DNA of 64,000 nucleotides from Rhodothermales bacterium (GCA_022821845.1 JAJECT010000005.1:1-64000), one strand, 5' to 3'; counted from the stretch's first letter, positions 1-8,688 are shown. Program-made: numbers and translations. Notes: a model not told the origin generated them from the sequence alone.

Positions 1-856
1 CCCTGCCCGTTCTGGCGCCGGCGCCGAAGACAAGCGTCATGTGATTCGGCAATCTGGGGGTTAACGTACTCACTGCTTTGCCGCCGTATCCCTTTGAGAA
101 GTGAGTGTGGACGTCGTCGTCGCTGGCTCCAGAAAGGGTGAAGACGATCGGCGCGGTCACCGTTTCCCCGTCCTGGAGTTCCCGCCCCAGTTGAATCTCT
201 ATCCTTCCCTTGCCGCCGTTCTCGTCTATGACGGTGCCCTGGGCGCCGCCGCGCATCATGACGATGGTCGTCGGGTCGTTGTCGCGGATGCGCATGGTGG
301 CCGACGCGGCGGTCGAACTGATGGTCACGCCGGCTGGCAGCGCGGCGTTCGGATCTTCGGACACGGCGGCGACGATTGCCTCGGTGAGTTCGTCTTCGTT
401 GTCGCCCTGCAAGGACAGGGCGCGCACCCAGGCCTGGTCGTTCGCGGCGATTTCGCTCGCGACACAGCCGTTTCCGTCCAGCGTCGTACTTCCCTGCCCG
501 CCGGCGCCGAGGAGGACGTAGTCGCCGCTGCTGCCTATCGTCGCCTCGCCGGAGAAGCAGAGCCTGAAGGGCACGGCGACGGACTGGGCCTGACTGACTG
601 CCACGCGGACGTCGAATGCGAGGCGCTCATGGCTGCCCGCCGGCTCTGTTTGTTCGTTGATTGCGGTCGAGGTCCCCGTCTCGACAAAGGCGACGCTGAC
701 CTCGGCGGAGGTCTGCGCGCGGGCGGCGGGCGTAAGTACAGGGAAGAGAAGCCCTGTCGTCAGGCATGCGGCAAGCGTACAGATAAGGGGCCATGCCGGC
801 GTGGCGAACGCAGCCGGGCCTGTACCGAATCGTTCGTATCGCCGTTGTCTACCCAT
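1..856 (-). CDS. Secreted Calx-beta-like repeat protein, 5' part (runs off left edge)
   Basis: Reading the minus strand from the ATG at 856 gives 285 codons without a stop to the window edge, so the gene is incomplete and the ORF track missed it. The N-terminus has a basic start, a hydrophobic stretch (about residues 20-45) and a signal-peptidase-like ARA/Q site, so it is probably exported. The following sequence holds beta-rich repeat units ending in the I-x-DND signature (MRIRDNDP) typical of Calx-beta or related extracellular repeats. The true length and any C-terminal sorting domain are out of view. Exported Calx-beta-like proteins in this phylum are often large surface or secreted proteins; that role is inferred here. 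The large plus-strand ORF over the same bases is a shadow. Confidence 0.8.
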   Translation of the reverse strand, partial: MGRQRRYERFGTGPAAFATPAWPLICTLAACLTTGLLFPVLTPAARAQTSAEVSVAFVETGTSTAINEQTEPAGSHERLAFDVRVAVSQAQSVAVPFRLCFSGEATIGSSGDYVLLGAGGQGSTTLDGNGCVASEIAANDQAWVRALSLQGDNEDELTEAIVAAVSEDPNAALPAGVTISSTAASATMRIRDNDPTTIVMMRGGAQGTVIDENGGKGRIEIQLGRELQDGETVTAPIVFTLSGASDDDVHTHFSKGYGGKAVSTLTPRLPNHMTLVFGAGARTGR

Positions 857-877
857 AGCGTTATGCTATTGTCGTGC

Positions 878-888
878 GGGGGGGGGGG
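878..888. repeat. G11 homopolymer upstream of the Calx-beta-like gene
   Basis: Eleven consecutive G on the plus strand (C11 on the coding strand) lie 22-32 bases upstream of the ATG at 856, in the expected promoter or leader zone. Tracts of this kind are prone to slipped-strand length change and are known contingency loci in other bacteria. Confidence 0.9.
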
Positions 889-1081
889 TATTTTGGACCT
901 TGCGTTCTGTACGCCCTTGGTTTGCAGATCGCTGCTGCTTCTGGAGACGCGCGCGGAGGGCGCAATGCGCTTGCGTACGTACTGCGCACGCTCGTTGCTC
1001 GATTTCGTTTGTCCGATGGCGTTCATGGTTTCGCGTGATCCTGGAACAAAAAGACATTTCCACAACATGAATATAACCTTC

Positions 1082-1109
1082 TTGCGTGAATTTGCCGCGA
1101 ATAATTTTT
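1082..1109 (+). promoter_or_regulatory. Candidate Bacteroidota-type promoter upstream of rel
   Basis: TTG (1082-1084), 17 bases, then TAATTTTT (1102-1109) matches the phylum consensus TTG-N17-19-TAnnTTTG at all but the last base. It lies about 130 bases upstream of the rel GTG. The rest of the 856-1237 gap shows no gene. Confidence 0.4.
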
Positions 1110-1237
1110 ATACGGACATTGCTTTTCCGGGTTCCGCCAAAAAGTTCCGCCGGAAACCGCGCGCGGGCGCTGCGATTTAAGAATATGCTGACGCTTTCCA
1201 TCCGCCTTCCGCTCCCAAAGTATCTTCAGGAACTACC

Positions 1238-3481
1238 GTGTTGCGCGCTTCTCCCATCCTGAGCCACGCCGACGTGCAGGTCGAGCCGGAGTTCGAGACC
1301 GTGCTCGACGACTTGCTGGCCGCATGCAGGCAGTCCTTGCGCTCGGTGGACGAAGACATGATCCGACGCGCCTTCAGGCTGGGCTACTGGGCGCATCGCA
1401 ACGACCGGCGCGCTTCGGGGGAACGGTTCATCACGCACCCCATAGCGGTCGCGGCGATCGTGGCCCGGGATATCGGATTCGACGACGTCAGCGTGGTTTC
1501 GGCGCTTTTGCACGACACCGTAGAGGATACGGAGTTCTCCCTGGGCCTCATACGGGACGAATTCGGCGATACGGTTGCGAACATCGTCGACGGATTGACG
1601 AAGATACGGGGGGTTTCCTGGAGCCGCGAACTGGGCCAGGCCGAGAATGTCCGCAAGCTCATGCTGTCCATGGCGACGGACATCCGGGTCATTCTCATCA
1701 AGTTTGCAGACCGGCTGCATAATTTGCGCACCATCGAGTCGCTTCCCAAGCAGAAGCAACTCAAGATTGCGAGCGAGACCCTGGACCTCTTCGCGCCGCT
1801 CGCCCATCGTTTCGGCCTGAACGCGATCAAGGCGGAGCTGGAAGATATTTCCCTGAAAATCCTGCACCCGGAAGAATACCGCGGCGTCGTGCACAGCTTG
1901 CAGGCGTCCAAGGTCGAGCGCGACGGCTACGTGCGCCGCTTCATCGAACCGTTGCAGGCCCGCCTTGAGGGGGACGGCTTTGGCTTCGAAATGGCCGGTC
2001 GGTCGAAGAACATATATTCGATCTGGCGGAAAATGAAGAGCCAGGACAAACTGATCGAAGAGATATACGACTTGCTCGCCATTCGCATTGTCCTGAAAAG
2101 CGCCGGAAAGAAGGGAAAGGAAGATTGCTGGCGCGTGTATTCGATCATTACGGACCTGTACAAACCGTTGCCGGAACGTTTTCGGGATTTTATTTCCGTG
2201 CCTAAATCCAACGGGTACCAGAGTTTGCACACGACGGTGCTCGGCCCGGAGGGACGACGGGTGGAAGTGCAGATTCGCACGGAAGAAATGCACGCCATCG
2301 CCGAGCGCGGCGTGGCGGCGCACTGGAAATACAAGGAGGCCGTGAGCGACCGGGACCGGGGGATGGAGCAGTTCCTGGACTGGGTCCGGGATATTCTTGA
2401 AAATCCCAGCCCGGAGCAGGCCACGGAATTCGTCAAGGAGTTTCGACTTAATCTGTACGACGAGGAAATCTATATTTTCACCCCCCAGGGGGACCTCATG
2501 ACGCTGCCCCGCCATGCCACCCCGGTCGATTTCGCCTTTCAGGTGCATACGGAAATAGGCATGCACTGCATCGGGGCGAAAGTGAACGGCAGAATGGCGC
2601 CGCTTTCGTACAAACTCCAGAGCGGCGATCAGGTGGAGATCATTACGTCGAAGAAGCAAACGCCGAATCCCGACTGGATGAAGTTCGTCGTTACGCACAA
2701 GGCGCGCAGCAGGATACGGCATTCGATCAACGAAAAACGCCGCCGCAGCATCGAACTGGGCCGGGAAACGCTCAGGAAAAAACTTGACAGGGCAGGTTTG
2801 AAGGTGGACGAGCAGAACCTGGGCCGGGTGGCCAACCGGCTCAAGTTTCCGAACGCCCAGCAAATGTTTTACGAGATCGGGACGGGGCTTTTCGACGCGA
2901 AGGATTTCGTGAAATCCGTCCGCAGCGCGTCCCGCGGGCGCAGGGAAGAGGAAGGCGCCTCCGCCGAACAGGAAGGGCTTCGGCTGCGCTACGAGGATTT
3001 TCGGGATTCGGCCCAGATAGCCGCTCGTCCGGCGCTCGAAATCGACGGAGAATTGCATACGGATATCGTTACGCGCTACGCGCCTTGCTGCAATCCGATT
3101 CCCGGGGACGACGTGTTCGGATACGTAAGCCGCAGCGAAGGCATCAAGATTCACCGCGTGAATTGCCGGAACGCGCCCAGCCTCCTCGTGAACCAGCCGG
3201 ATCGCATTGTTTCCGTCGAGTGGAGCCGGCAGAAGGACGTGCATTTTTTATCCTGCCTGCGGGTGATGGGGGAGGATCGCGTGGGCATCGTCAGCGACAT
3301 CACGACGGTTATTTCCAAAAACCTGAAAACGAATATCCGCTCTATCACCGTGGACTCCGAGGATGGCGTATTCGAAGGCCAGATCGTATGCTCGGTGACG
3401 GATTTGTCGCATCTTCGGCGCGTTATCGAGCGGCTCAAGCGCATCGATGGAATTCATGGCGTGTACCGGTTCGAGGAATGA
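1238..3481 (+). CDS. relA: Bifunctional (p)ppGpp synthetase/hydrolase (RelA/SpoT family)
   Basis: Full-length Rel/Spo protein of 747 residues that makes and degrades the stringent-response alarmone (p)ppGpp. The HD hydrolase domain is intact: FITHP near residue 65, LLHDTVEDTEF near 91-100 and FADRLHNLRT near 160. The synthetase region has YQSLHTTV and VEVQIRTEEMHAIAERG. A TGS domain (IYIFTPQGDLMTLP), the helical region and a C-terminal ACT domain (LRVMGEDRVGIVSDI) follow, so the protein should have both activities and full regulatory domains. The start is GTG at 1238, seven bases after an AGGA, with TTG at 1241 as the alternative. It stands about 120 bases before the HU-like gene. The 672-residue minus-strand ORF is a shadow. 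Confidence 0.97.
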   Translation: MLRASPILSHADVQVEPEFETVLDDLLAACRQSLRSVDEDMIRRAFRLGYWAHRNDRRASGERFITHPIAVAAIVARDIGFDDVSVVSALLHDTVEDTEFSLGLIRDEFGDTVANIVDGLTKIRGVSWSRELGQAENVRKLMLSMATDIRVILIKFADRLHNLRTIESLPKQKQLKIASETLDLFAPLAHRFGLNAIKAELEDISLKILHPEEYRGVVHSLQASKVERDGYVRRFIEPLQARLEGDGFGFEMAGRSKNIYSIWRKMKSQDKLIEEIYDLLAIRIVLKSAGKKGKEDCWRVYSIITDLYKPLPERFRDFISVPKSNGYQSLHTTVLGPEGRRVEVQIRTEEMHAIAERGVAAHWKYKEAVSDRDRGMEQFLDWVRDILENPSPEQATEFVKEFRLNLYDEEIYIFTPQGDLMTLPRHATPVDFAFQVHTEIGMHCIGAKVNGRMAPLSYKLQSGDQVEIITSKKQTPNPDWMKFVVTHKARSRIRHSINEKRRRSIELGRETLRKKLDRAGLKVDEQNLGRVANRLKFPNAQQMFYEIGTGLFDAKDFVKSVRSASRGRREEEGASAEQEGLRLRYEDFRDSAQIAARPALEIDGELHTDIVTRYAPCCNPIPGDDVFGYVSRSEGIKIHRVNCRNAPSLLVNQPDRIVSVEWSRQKDVHFLSCLRVMGEDRVGIVSDITTVISKNLKTNIRSITVDSEDGVFEGQIVCSVTDLSHLRRVIERLKRIDGIHGVYRFEE

Positions 3482-3601
3482 CGCTATTTTTTCGCCGGAC
3501 TTTTTCGCGGGTCTTTTATATTGCCTCCTTATATTTCCCGTAAACTGTCGTTTCTTCGCAAGTTTACGGATACGGCGCGTTAAAAGACCAAGGCGACAAC
3601 C

Positions 3602-3943
3602 ATGCCCTCCCCATCCCGTACGCAAACCCGAAAAGACGTAGCCCGCCGCGTGGCCGAAACCATGGGCGAACCCGTGTACAAGGCGGATCCCTGGGTTCGC
3701 GCGGTGCTTGGCGCGCTCCGCGACATCATGACCGAAGCAGATCCGGAGGTTCGCATCGAGTTGCGCGAATTCGGGGTGTTCGAGGTGAAGAAGACCCGTC
3801 CCAAGCCGAAAGCCCGGAATCCCAAGACCAACGAGACGGTTTTCGTTCCCGGTCGTCGCAAGACGCGCTTTCGTCCGGGCAAGCGGTTGCGGGAAGTATT
3901 GCGGGTTCCCTTGTCGTCGTCGGACGCCGCCGACCCGTCCTGA
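3602..3943 (+). CDS. HU/IHF-family DNA-binding protein
   Basis: 113-residue basic protein of the HU/IHF fold, which binds and bends DNA as a dimer. The family core is visible: RIELREFGVFEVKKT, then the beta-arm region KARNPKTNETVFVPGRRK, then FRPGKRLRE. A short N-terminal extension (about 10 residues) and a Ser/Ala/Asp-rich tail make it slightly longer than the usual 90-100 residues. The gene is followed after 7 bases by ruvX, suggesting cotranscription. Whether it is the main HU or a paralogue cannot be decided from this window. Confidence 0.93.
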   Translation: MPSPSRTQTRKDVARRVAETMGEPVYKADPWVRAVLGALRDIMTEADPEVRIELREFGVFEVKKTRPKPKARNPKTNETVFVPGRRKTRFRPGKRLREVLRVPLSSSDAADPS

Positions 3944-3950
3944 ACCTGCC

Positions 3951-4397
3951 ATGAACGCCTTGCCTCGCATCGTCGGCGTCGACTATGGCGCGCAGCGCGT
4001 CGGCCTGGCCCTATCCGATCCGTTTCGGCTGTACGCGCAATCGATCGGCGCCTATTCCGGCGAGGAAGCCTTGCAAGCGCTGGCGCGTCTCGACGAAGAT
4101 CCCGGGTTCGATACGATCGTCGTGGGGTGGCCCTTGACGTTGTCGGGCGAGGAAGGGGAGGCTACGGAGGTCGTTCGCGCTTTCGTTCGCCGGTTGTCCC
4201 GTCGTTTTCCCGGAAAGAACGTGGTGACGCAGGACGAGCGGCATTCTTCGATTCGGGCGAGACAGTTGTTGTACCAGGCGGGCGTCCGCAAGAAAGCCCG
4301 TCGCCGAAAGGAACGGGTAGACGCGGCGGCGGCGGCGGTCATTCTTCAGGATTACATAGACGAAACGCAGGAATCGGCTTCCTGTCCCGCGCCATGA
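3951..4397 (+). CDS. ruvX: Putative Holliday junction resolvase RuvX/YqgF
   Basis: 148-residue YqgF-family protein with RNase H-like fold; members act in 16S rRNA 5' maturation and have been proposed as pre-Holliday-junction resolvases. It opens with IVGVDYGAQRVGLALSDP (first catalytic Asp), has TIVVGWPLTLSGEEG in the middle, VTQDERHSS (catalytic Glu) and a late RVDAAAAAVILQDYI (catalytic Asp). Length is typical. Its stop overlaps the start of def in an ATGA arrangement, so the two are probably translationally coupled. Confidence 0.95.
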   Translation: MNALPRIVGVDYGAQRVGLALSDPFRLYAQSIGAYSGEEALQALARLDEDPGFDTIVVGWPLTLSGEEGEATEVVRAFVRRLSRRFPGKNVVTQDERHSSIRARQLLYQAGVRKKARRRKERVDAAAAAVILQDYIDETQESASCPAP

Positions 4398-4957
4398 TTC
4401 TTCCCATTCGCTTGTACGGGGACCCCGTCCTTCGCCGCGGCGCCGAAGAAGTGTCGGGCGACAGCGCAAGCATTCGCCCACTGATCGACGATATGATCGA
4501 GACCATGCGGGGGGCGGGGGGCATTGGCCTGGCCGCTCCGCAGGTGGGCCGTACGGAGCGCGTTTTCGTGGCCGAACTGGCGGCGGAACTGCGGCCTGCC
4601 GAAGCGCGGGAGCAGGCGCCCGAGGCCCTGGTGTTCGTCAACCCTGAAATTATCGAGGAGAGCGACGAGGAAAGCGAATTCGAGGAAGGGTGCTTGTCCA
4701 TTCCGGACGTCACCGAGCTGGTCCGCCGTCCCGAACGCATCCGGATGACGTACCTGGATCGTCATTTTCGGGCGCGGGAGCTGGAGGCGGGCGGTTTGGC
4801 GGCGCGGGTGATTCAGCATGAGGTGGATCATCTGGAGGGCGTTTTTTTCGTGGACCGCATCAGCGCGTTTCGCCGCCGCCTGTTGCGCCGTAAACTCCGG
4901 GAGGTGACCAGCGGGAAAGTCGAGGCCAACTATGCCTTGTACGCAGCGCCGAAATGA
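4394..4957 (+). CDS. def: Peptide deformylase
   Basis: 187-residue metallo-deformylase that removes the N-formyl group from nascent proteins. All three catalytic motifs are present: GGIGLAAPQVG (motif 1), EEGCLSIP (motif 2, Cys metal ligand) and QHEVDHLEGVFFVDRI (motif 3, HExxH). The ORF track begins it at 4127, but the family N-terminus (MILPIRLYGDPVLRR) starts at the ATG at 4394, which overlaps the ruvX stop. A C-terminal extension of about 25 basic residues (RRRLLRRKLREVTSGKVEA) is common in Bacteroidota enzymes. Confidence 0.97.
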   Translation: MILPIRLYGDPVLRRGAEEVSGDSASIRPLIDDMIETMRGAGGIGLAAPQVGRTERVFVAELAAELRPAEAREQAPEALVFVNPEIIEESDEESEFEEGCLSIPDVTELVRRPERIRMTYLDRHFRARELEAGGLAARVIQHEVDHLEGVFFVDRISAFRRRLLRRKLREVTSGKVEANYALYAAPK

Positions 4958-5106
4958 AAGCGATAACGCAATGCGTTTGCGGGATTTTTCAGGGCGTCTC
5001 AGGAACCTTGAGGCAAAGCGCGTCGTCTTATATAGTCTATGCAGTTCGCCGTCGCGGCGCTGCTCTCGCCCTTGCCCGCCTGTTTCGCCCCCGGAATCCG
5101 GAATAC

Positions 5107-5481
5107 ATGTTTTCGTTGCGCACGCATATCGAACGGTCGGGCTTCGCGCTGCTTGTGGCGCTGTTTTGCGGCGCAATAGCGGCGCCGTTCGGGCACGAGT
5201 TGTCCCATATTCGCTCGCTGGAGCATGCGCATGGGGAGGTCGCTGAGGCCGCGCCGGGCGGCTCTGCGGGCCTGTGCGCCGATTTTCTGGTGGAAGAACG
5301 GACGCCGCCGCCTGTTTTCGCGTGCGATCTGTGCGCGTTTTGTTTGTCCACGATTTCGTCCCCGGATCAACTCCGGGCGCCCCGGTTTCCAGATCGCATG
5401 GCGGCGCAGGTTGTCCCGTCCATGCCGTTCGCTGGTCTCTTCTTCTATCGCTCGATACGCGCCCCTCCCGGGTGGTCTTGA
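5107..5481 (+). CDS. Small exported Cys/His-containing protein upstream of the zinc receptor group
   Basis: 124-residue product from the ATG at 5107: signal peptide (RSGFALLVALFCGAIAAPFG), then a short mature part with HELSH, EHAHGE and ACDLCAFC, a potential metal-binding set. It resembles, without certain family membership, the small DUF2946-like proteins found next to metal-uptake TonB receptors in many Gram-negatives. The same frame is open back to an ATG at 4954 overlapping the def stop, but those 51 residues carry no recognisable signal and would bury the signal peptide, so the internal start is preferred. Its position points to metal homeostasis; that is inference. Confidence 0.6.
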   Translation: MFSLRTHIERSGFALLVALFCGAIAAPFGHELSHIRSLEHAHGEVAEAAPGGSAGLCADFLVEERTPPPVFACDLCAFCLSTISSPDQLRAPRFPDRMAAQVVPSMPFAGLFFYRSIRAPPGWS

Positions 5482-5535
5482 TGTAAGGTAAGACGGTTTT
5501 GGGCCCCTGTCGTTCAGGGCCGCCGTTACTCCATT

Positions 5536-5559
5536 ACGCCGTTTCGTCGGCGTTTTTTT
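5536..5559 (+). terminator. Intrinsic terminator between the Cys/His protein and the lipoprotein
   Basis: ACGCCG, six-base loop, CGGCGT followed directly by seven T (5553-5559). A second GC hairpin (GGCCCCTG...CAGGGCC) lies just upstream at about 5503-5522. It may attenuate read-through into the lipoprotein and receptor genes. Confidence 0.6.
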
Positions 5560-5590
5560 GCAAGACACTCCGAAAAACTCAGAGGGAGCC

Positions 5591-6052
5591 ATGTTTTTAA
5601 ACCGATTTCACGGCATTGCCGTTTTTTTATCCGTATTCGTAATTATGGGCGGGCTGGCCGCCTGCGACAACCCTGCCGAGGACGATGATCATGACCATCA
5701 CGCCGAGGAAGTAGAGGGCGCTGCGCTTGTTCTGGGCGGCGACGAGGTCGTCAGGGTGCTGGAAGCCGAGGTTACGGGGTCGCTTTCCGTCGCGGAAGGC
5801 GAAACCACCGGCAACATCACCGTCGAGTTGCTGGACCATGACGGGGAGGAAGTGCACGCGGAGGATCTGGGCGACGAATTTTCTCTGGGGGTCGTGATCC
5901 AGGGCGACGAAATCGTTACCGTAGCCTATCCTGCTGCGTGGACCTTTACGTTGCAGGGGGACGAGGCGGGCGATACCGCCATACGCGTTCAGGTTTTGCA
6001 CGAGGGGCACTCCGATTTCACGACGCCCGATATTCCCGTTAAGGTAGAGTAG
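5591..6052 (+). CDS. Histidine/aspartate-rich lipoprotein, probable zinc-binding
   Basis: 153-residue lipoprotein: hydrophobic N-terminus ending in a LAAC lipobox (Cys near residue 27), followed at once by NPAEDDDHDHHAEE, a dense acidic and histidine cluster suited to capturing divalent metal, and then a beta-rich domain. The start at 5591 is chosen because a strong GAGGGAG lies seven bases before it and it places the signal peptide correctly; the ORF track start at 5558 lies in the terminator region. The TonB receptor starts five bases after its stop, so the two are almost certainly one operon. Zinc specificity is inferred from the receptor. Confidence 0.75.
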   Translation: MFLNRFHGIAVFLSVFVIMGGLAACDNPAEDDDHDHHAEEVEGAALVLGGDEVVRVLEAEVTGSLSVAEGETTGNITVELLDHDGEEVHAEDLGDEFSLGVVIQGDEIVTVAYPAAWTFTLQGDEAGDTAIRVQVLHEGHSDFTTPDIPVKVE

Positions 6053-6057
6053 GCGTA

Positions 6058-8280
6058 ATGTGTTGGTGCAAATTTCTTTTTTGGCGCAAGGCCGGGCTTG
6101 CCGCGTGTTGCGCTATGGCGGCGGCCGCGCCGCTGCAAGCCCAGCATACGGCGGTGATCGCGGGTTCCCTCGAGGACGCCGAAACGGGGGAGCCTGTCCG
6201 TCATGCCCAGGTGCTGGCGGAAGAGGCCAACCGCAGTTCCAGAACGGATCGGCAAGGCCGTTTCGAGATTCGTTTTCTGGAACCCGGCGCGTTGTATACG
6301 CTCCATGCCTGGCGCGTAGGCTATGAACCGACGACGACGCGGGTTACCGTGGGCGTCGCCGGTTCGGATACGTCCCGCGTCGCGCTGCGTATGTCGGCTT
6401 CCCCGATCCAGTTGCAGGAAGTCGTTGTGGATGGGCAAAGCGCGCCCGGCATAGCCCGCAATACGGATATGGATATGGGCGGCAAGCGGCTTCGGCAACA
6501 TCTCGGAACGACGCTCGCCGAAACACTCAGCAACGAGCCCGGCATTTCCATGCGATCCATGGGACCCGCTCCCGCCCGCCCCGTTCTTCGGGGGGTGGGC
6601 GGCGAGCGGCTGCTCGTCCTGGAGGATGGCGGGCGCACCGGCGATTTGTCCGCCACCTCCGCCGATCACGCGGTCACGGTAGATCCGCTGTTGACGGAAC
6701 GGATCGAGGTGGTTCGCGGGCCCGCTGCGCTGCTTTATGGGCCGAACGCGCTGGGCGGCGTGGTGAACGCGGTTCGCGGGTATGTGCCTGCGAGCATGCC
6801 TTCCCAGACGCATGTCGTCGGGGTGCTGCAAGGGCAATCCGTCAACGACGGGGTTGCAGGCGGGTTCAGCGTGGAAGCGCCCGCGGGGGGCTTTGTCGTG
6901 CGCGCCGACGGCAGCATGCGCAATTCGGGGGACGTATCTACGCCGGTCGGCGTACTGGTCAATACCTTCCTGACTGCCGGCAACGGTTCGTTTGGCGCCA
7001 GCCGCATTGGCCCATGGGGCTATGCGGGGATTTCGGGAAGTTATTACAAGTCCCGGTATGGCATACCGGGCGGATTCGTCGGGGCGCACCCGCAGGGCGT
7101 GGACGTCGAGCTATCCCGTCGCCACCTGAAAGCGAAGGGCTTGCTTCTGGACAGAATTTCCTGGCTTCCGCATCTGGAATTCGAGGGACTGTTTTCGAGA
7201 TATTATCATCTGGAGTACGAATCGAGCGGTACGTTGGGCATTGAGTTCGGCGTATTGTCGTATTATGGTCGGCTTGTGTCCCGGACCCATACCCGCAGAG
7301 GCAATCGCCTGACGAGTCTATGGGGCGGATACCGCGATTATGCTTCCGGCGGGTTGACATTCACGCCGAATACGCGGGAATGGACGGTGGCCGCGTTCCA
7401 GTATCAGGATATCAACCTGAGGAGCCTGTCGCTTCAGGGAGCGCTTCGGTACGATATACGCTTCGTGCTTCCCCGCGACCCGGGCGAGGATACGCGCGCC
7501 GGGCGGATTCGCAACCGAACGCTCGGGGATTTTTCCGGCTCGTTGCGCTTGTATCGTCGATTCGGCGGCGGTTTTTCCGCGGGCGTGGGCGGCATGCGCT
7601 CCATTCGCATACCGGGAATCGAAGAACTCTTCTCGGCCGGGCCTCACCTGGCGGCCTATGCTTTCGAAATAGGCAATGCGGACCTGAGCATAGAAAGAGG
7701 GCTGGGCGTCGAGGCGTTTACAGAATACCGCAGCGAGCGTTTTTCCGGATCGCTGACGGCGTATCATAACCATGTGCGAGATTACATATATCCCCGCAAT
7801 ACGGGCCAGCTCAACGTGCGTACGCTGCTTCTGGTATATCAGCAAACCGGCTCCACGGTGCGCATGAGCGGATCAGAGGCTTCCTTTACGCTGCAGATGT
7901 CGCCTTCCGTATCGCTTTCCGGGTCGGGGGCGTATGTCCGGGGCACGCTGGTCGAAGAGAACGAACCGATGCCCTTCATCCCCCCCTTCCGGGGACGCCT
8001 GGAGGCGGCGTACGCTCGCGGGAAGTTCAGGCTGTCCGGCTCCGCCGAGGCGGCCCGTCGTCAGGATCGTCTGGGGGCGTTCGAAGAAGCGACCGACGGG
8101 TATGTCGTGTTCGGAGGCCATGCGCAGTACAACCTTTCGCTGGGCCGTATTTTGTACACCTTCGACCTTGGCGTGGAGAATGCGACGAACGTCGAATACC
8201 GGGATCACCTTTCGCGCGTGAAGAGCATCATGCCGGAGCAAGGCCGCAACGTCAAATTGCTGGTGAAGGCGCTGTGGTAG
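6058..8280 (+). CDS. TonB-dependent outer-membrane receptor, ZnuD-like
   Basis: 740-residue outer-membrane receptor. Order: signal peptide ending near LQAQ; a carboxypeptidase-regulatory-like domain (about 30-115, AVIAGSLEDAETGEPVRHAQV); a plug domain (about 120-250) with RPVLRGVGGERLLVLEDGG and ERIEVVRGPAALLYGPNALGGVVN; then a beta-barrel ending in NVKLLVKALW with an aromatic last residue. The plug motifs, especially the RPVLRG...VLEDG...DHAV block, are those of the ZnuD/zinc receptor branch rather than siderophore receptors. It follows the His-rich lipoprotein by five bases and ends four bases before a convergent gene with a His triad, which supports zinc uptake. No TonB/ExbBD genes are in the window. 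Confidence 0.9.
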   Translation: MCWCKFLFWRKAGLAACCAMAAAAPLQAQHTAVIAGSLEDAETGEPVRHAQVLAEEANRSSRTDRQGRFEIRFLEPGALYTLHAWRVGYEPTTTRVTVGVAGSDTSRVALRMSASPIQLQEVVVDGQSAPGIARNTDMDMGGKRLRQHLGTTLAETLSNEPGISMRSMGPAPARPVLRGVGGERLLVLEDGGRTGDLSATSADHAVTVDPLLTERIEVVRGPAALLYGPNALGGVVNAVRGYVPASMPSQTHVVGVLQGQSVNDGVAGGFSVEAPAGGFVVRADGSMRNSGDVSTPVGVLVNTFLTAGNGSFGASRIGPWGYAGISGSYYKSRYGIPGGFVGAHPQGVDVELSRRHLKAKGLLLDRISWLPHLEFEGLFSRYYHLEYESSGTLGIEFGVLSYYGRLVSRTHTRRGNRLTSLWGGYRDYASGGLTFTPNTREWTVAAFQYQDINLRSLSLQGALRYDIRFVLPRDPGEDTRAGRIRNRTLGDFSGSLRLYRRFGGGFSAGVGGMRSIRIPGIEELFSAGPHLAAYAFEIGNADLSIERGLGVEAFTEYRSERFSGSLTAYHNHVRDYIYPRNTGQLNVRTLLLVYQQTGSTVRMSGSEASFTLQMSPSVSLSGSGAYVRGTLVEENEPMPFIPPFRGRLEAAYARGKFRLSGSAEAARRQDRLGAFEEATDGYVVFGGHAQYNLSLGRILYTFDLGVENATNVEYRDHLSRVKSIMPEQGRNVKLLVKALW

Positions 8281-8283
8281 GGG

Positions 8284-8592
8284 TTATTCCCGGGGGACGA
8301 TACGGCCTTCTGGCGTAATGATTTCGTTCGGGCCGGGGGGGACCCGGGGAAACTGGCTGAGGGGAACCTGCGGATCCCGATCGCGCGGCACATAGTGGAC
8401 ATGGTCCCCGTGGGTGATTTCTATGTACGGCTGGTCGCCGTAGGGGTCCGCGGCTTCGCGCAGGACGGCGAAAAAGAAGATCGCGGCGGCGATCAGAATC
8501 GCCCAGCGCCACAGCTTCTTCGCCCGCGAGCGGCCTGGCGGGTTGTTCGTTCGGGCATGCCCATCCGCGGCGTTTTCTGTGGAAGCGTGCAT
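8284..8592 (-). CDS. Small membrane-anchored protein with a histidine-triad (HxxHxH) motif
   Basis: 102 residues: a hydrophilic N-terminus, one transmembrane helix (LWRWAILIAAAIFFFAVL), and a short outer part with ITHGDHVHYVPRD. HGDHxHY is the same pattern as the zinc-binding histidine triad repeated in pneumococcal Pht proteins; here it occurs once. The gene is convergent with the ZnuD-like receptor with only three bases between the stops. The likely role is binding or handing over zinc in the periplasm, by inference from motif and neighbours. No other domain is recognised. Confidence 0.7.
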   Translation of the reverse strand: MHASTENAADGHARTNNPPGRSRAKKLWRWAILIAAAIFFFAVLREAADPYGDQPYIEITHGDHVHYVPRDRDPQVPLSQFPRVPPGPNEIITPEGRIVPRE

Positions 8593-8635
8593 GGCGTTGT
8601 TTGCAGGCGAACGCGATGCGCCCGGCGAAGTGGTG

Positions 8636-8663
8636 TTGATCCGCGTATCCCGTATTATATTTA
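8636..8663 (+). promoter_or_regulatory. Candidate Bacteroidota-type promoter for the biotin carrier gene
   Basis: TTG (8636-8638), 17 bases, TATATTTA (8656-8663), 25 bases before the ATG at 8689. On the other strand the same segment contains TATAAT-like sequence that could serve the divergent His-triad gene. Confidence 0.5.
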
Positions 8664-8688
8664 CGAAAATACGTTCCCGATCCGAACC

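Noticed and set aside
101-1180. 359-residue plus-strand ORF
   Set aside because: Arg/Gly-rich shadow of the minus-strand Calx-beta-like gene that runs off the left edge; no family features.
1226-3244. 672-residue minus-strand ORF
   Set aside because: Antisense shadow of rel, whose domains are all clear on the plus strand.
4954-5106. Upstream start for the Cys/His exported protein, coupled to def by ATGA
   Set aside because: The added 51 residues would place the signal peptide internally; the start at 5107 is more sensible, though not proven.
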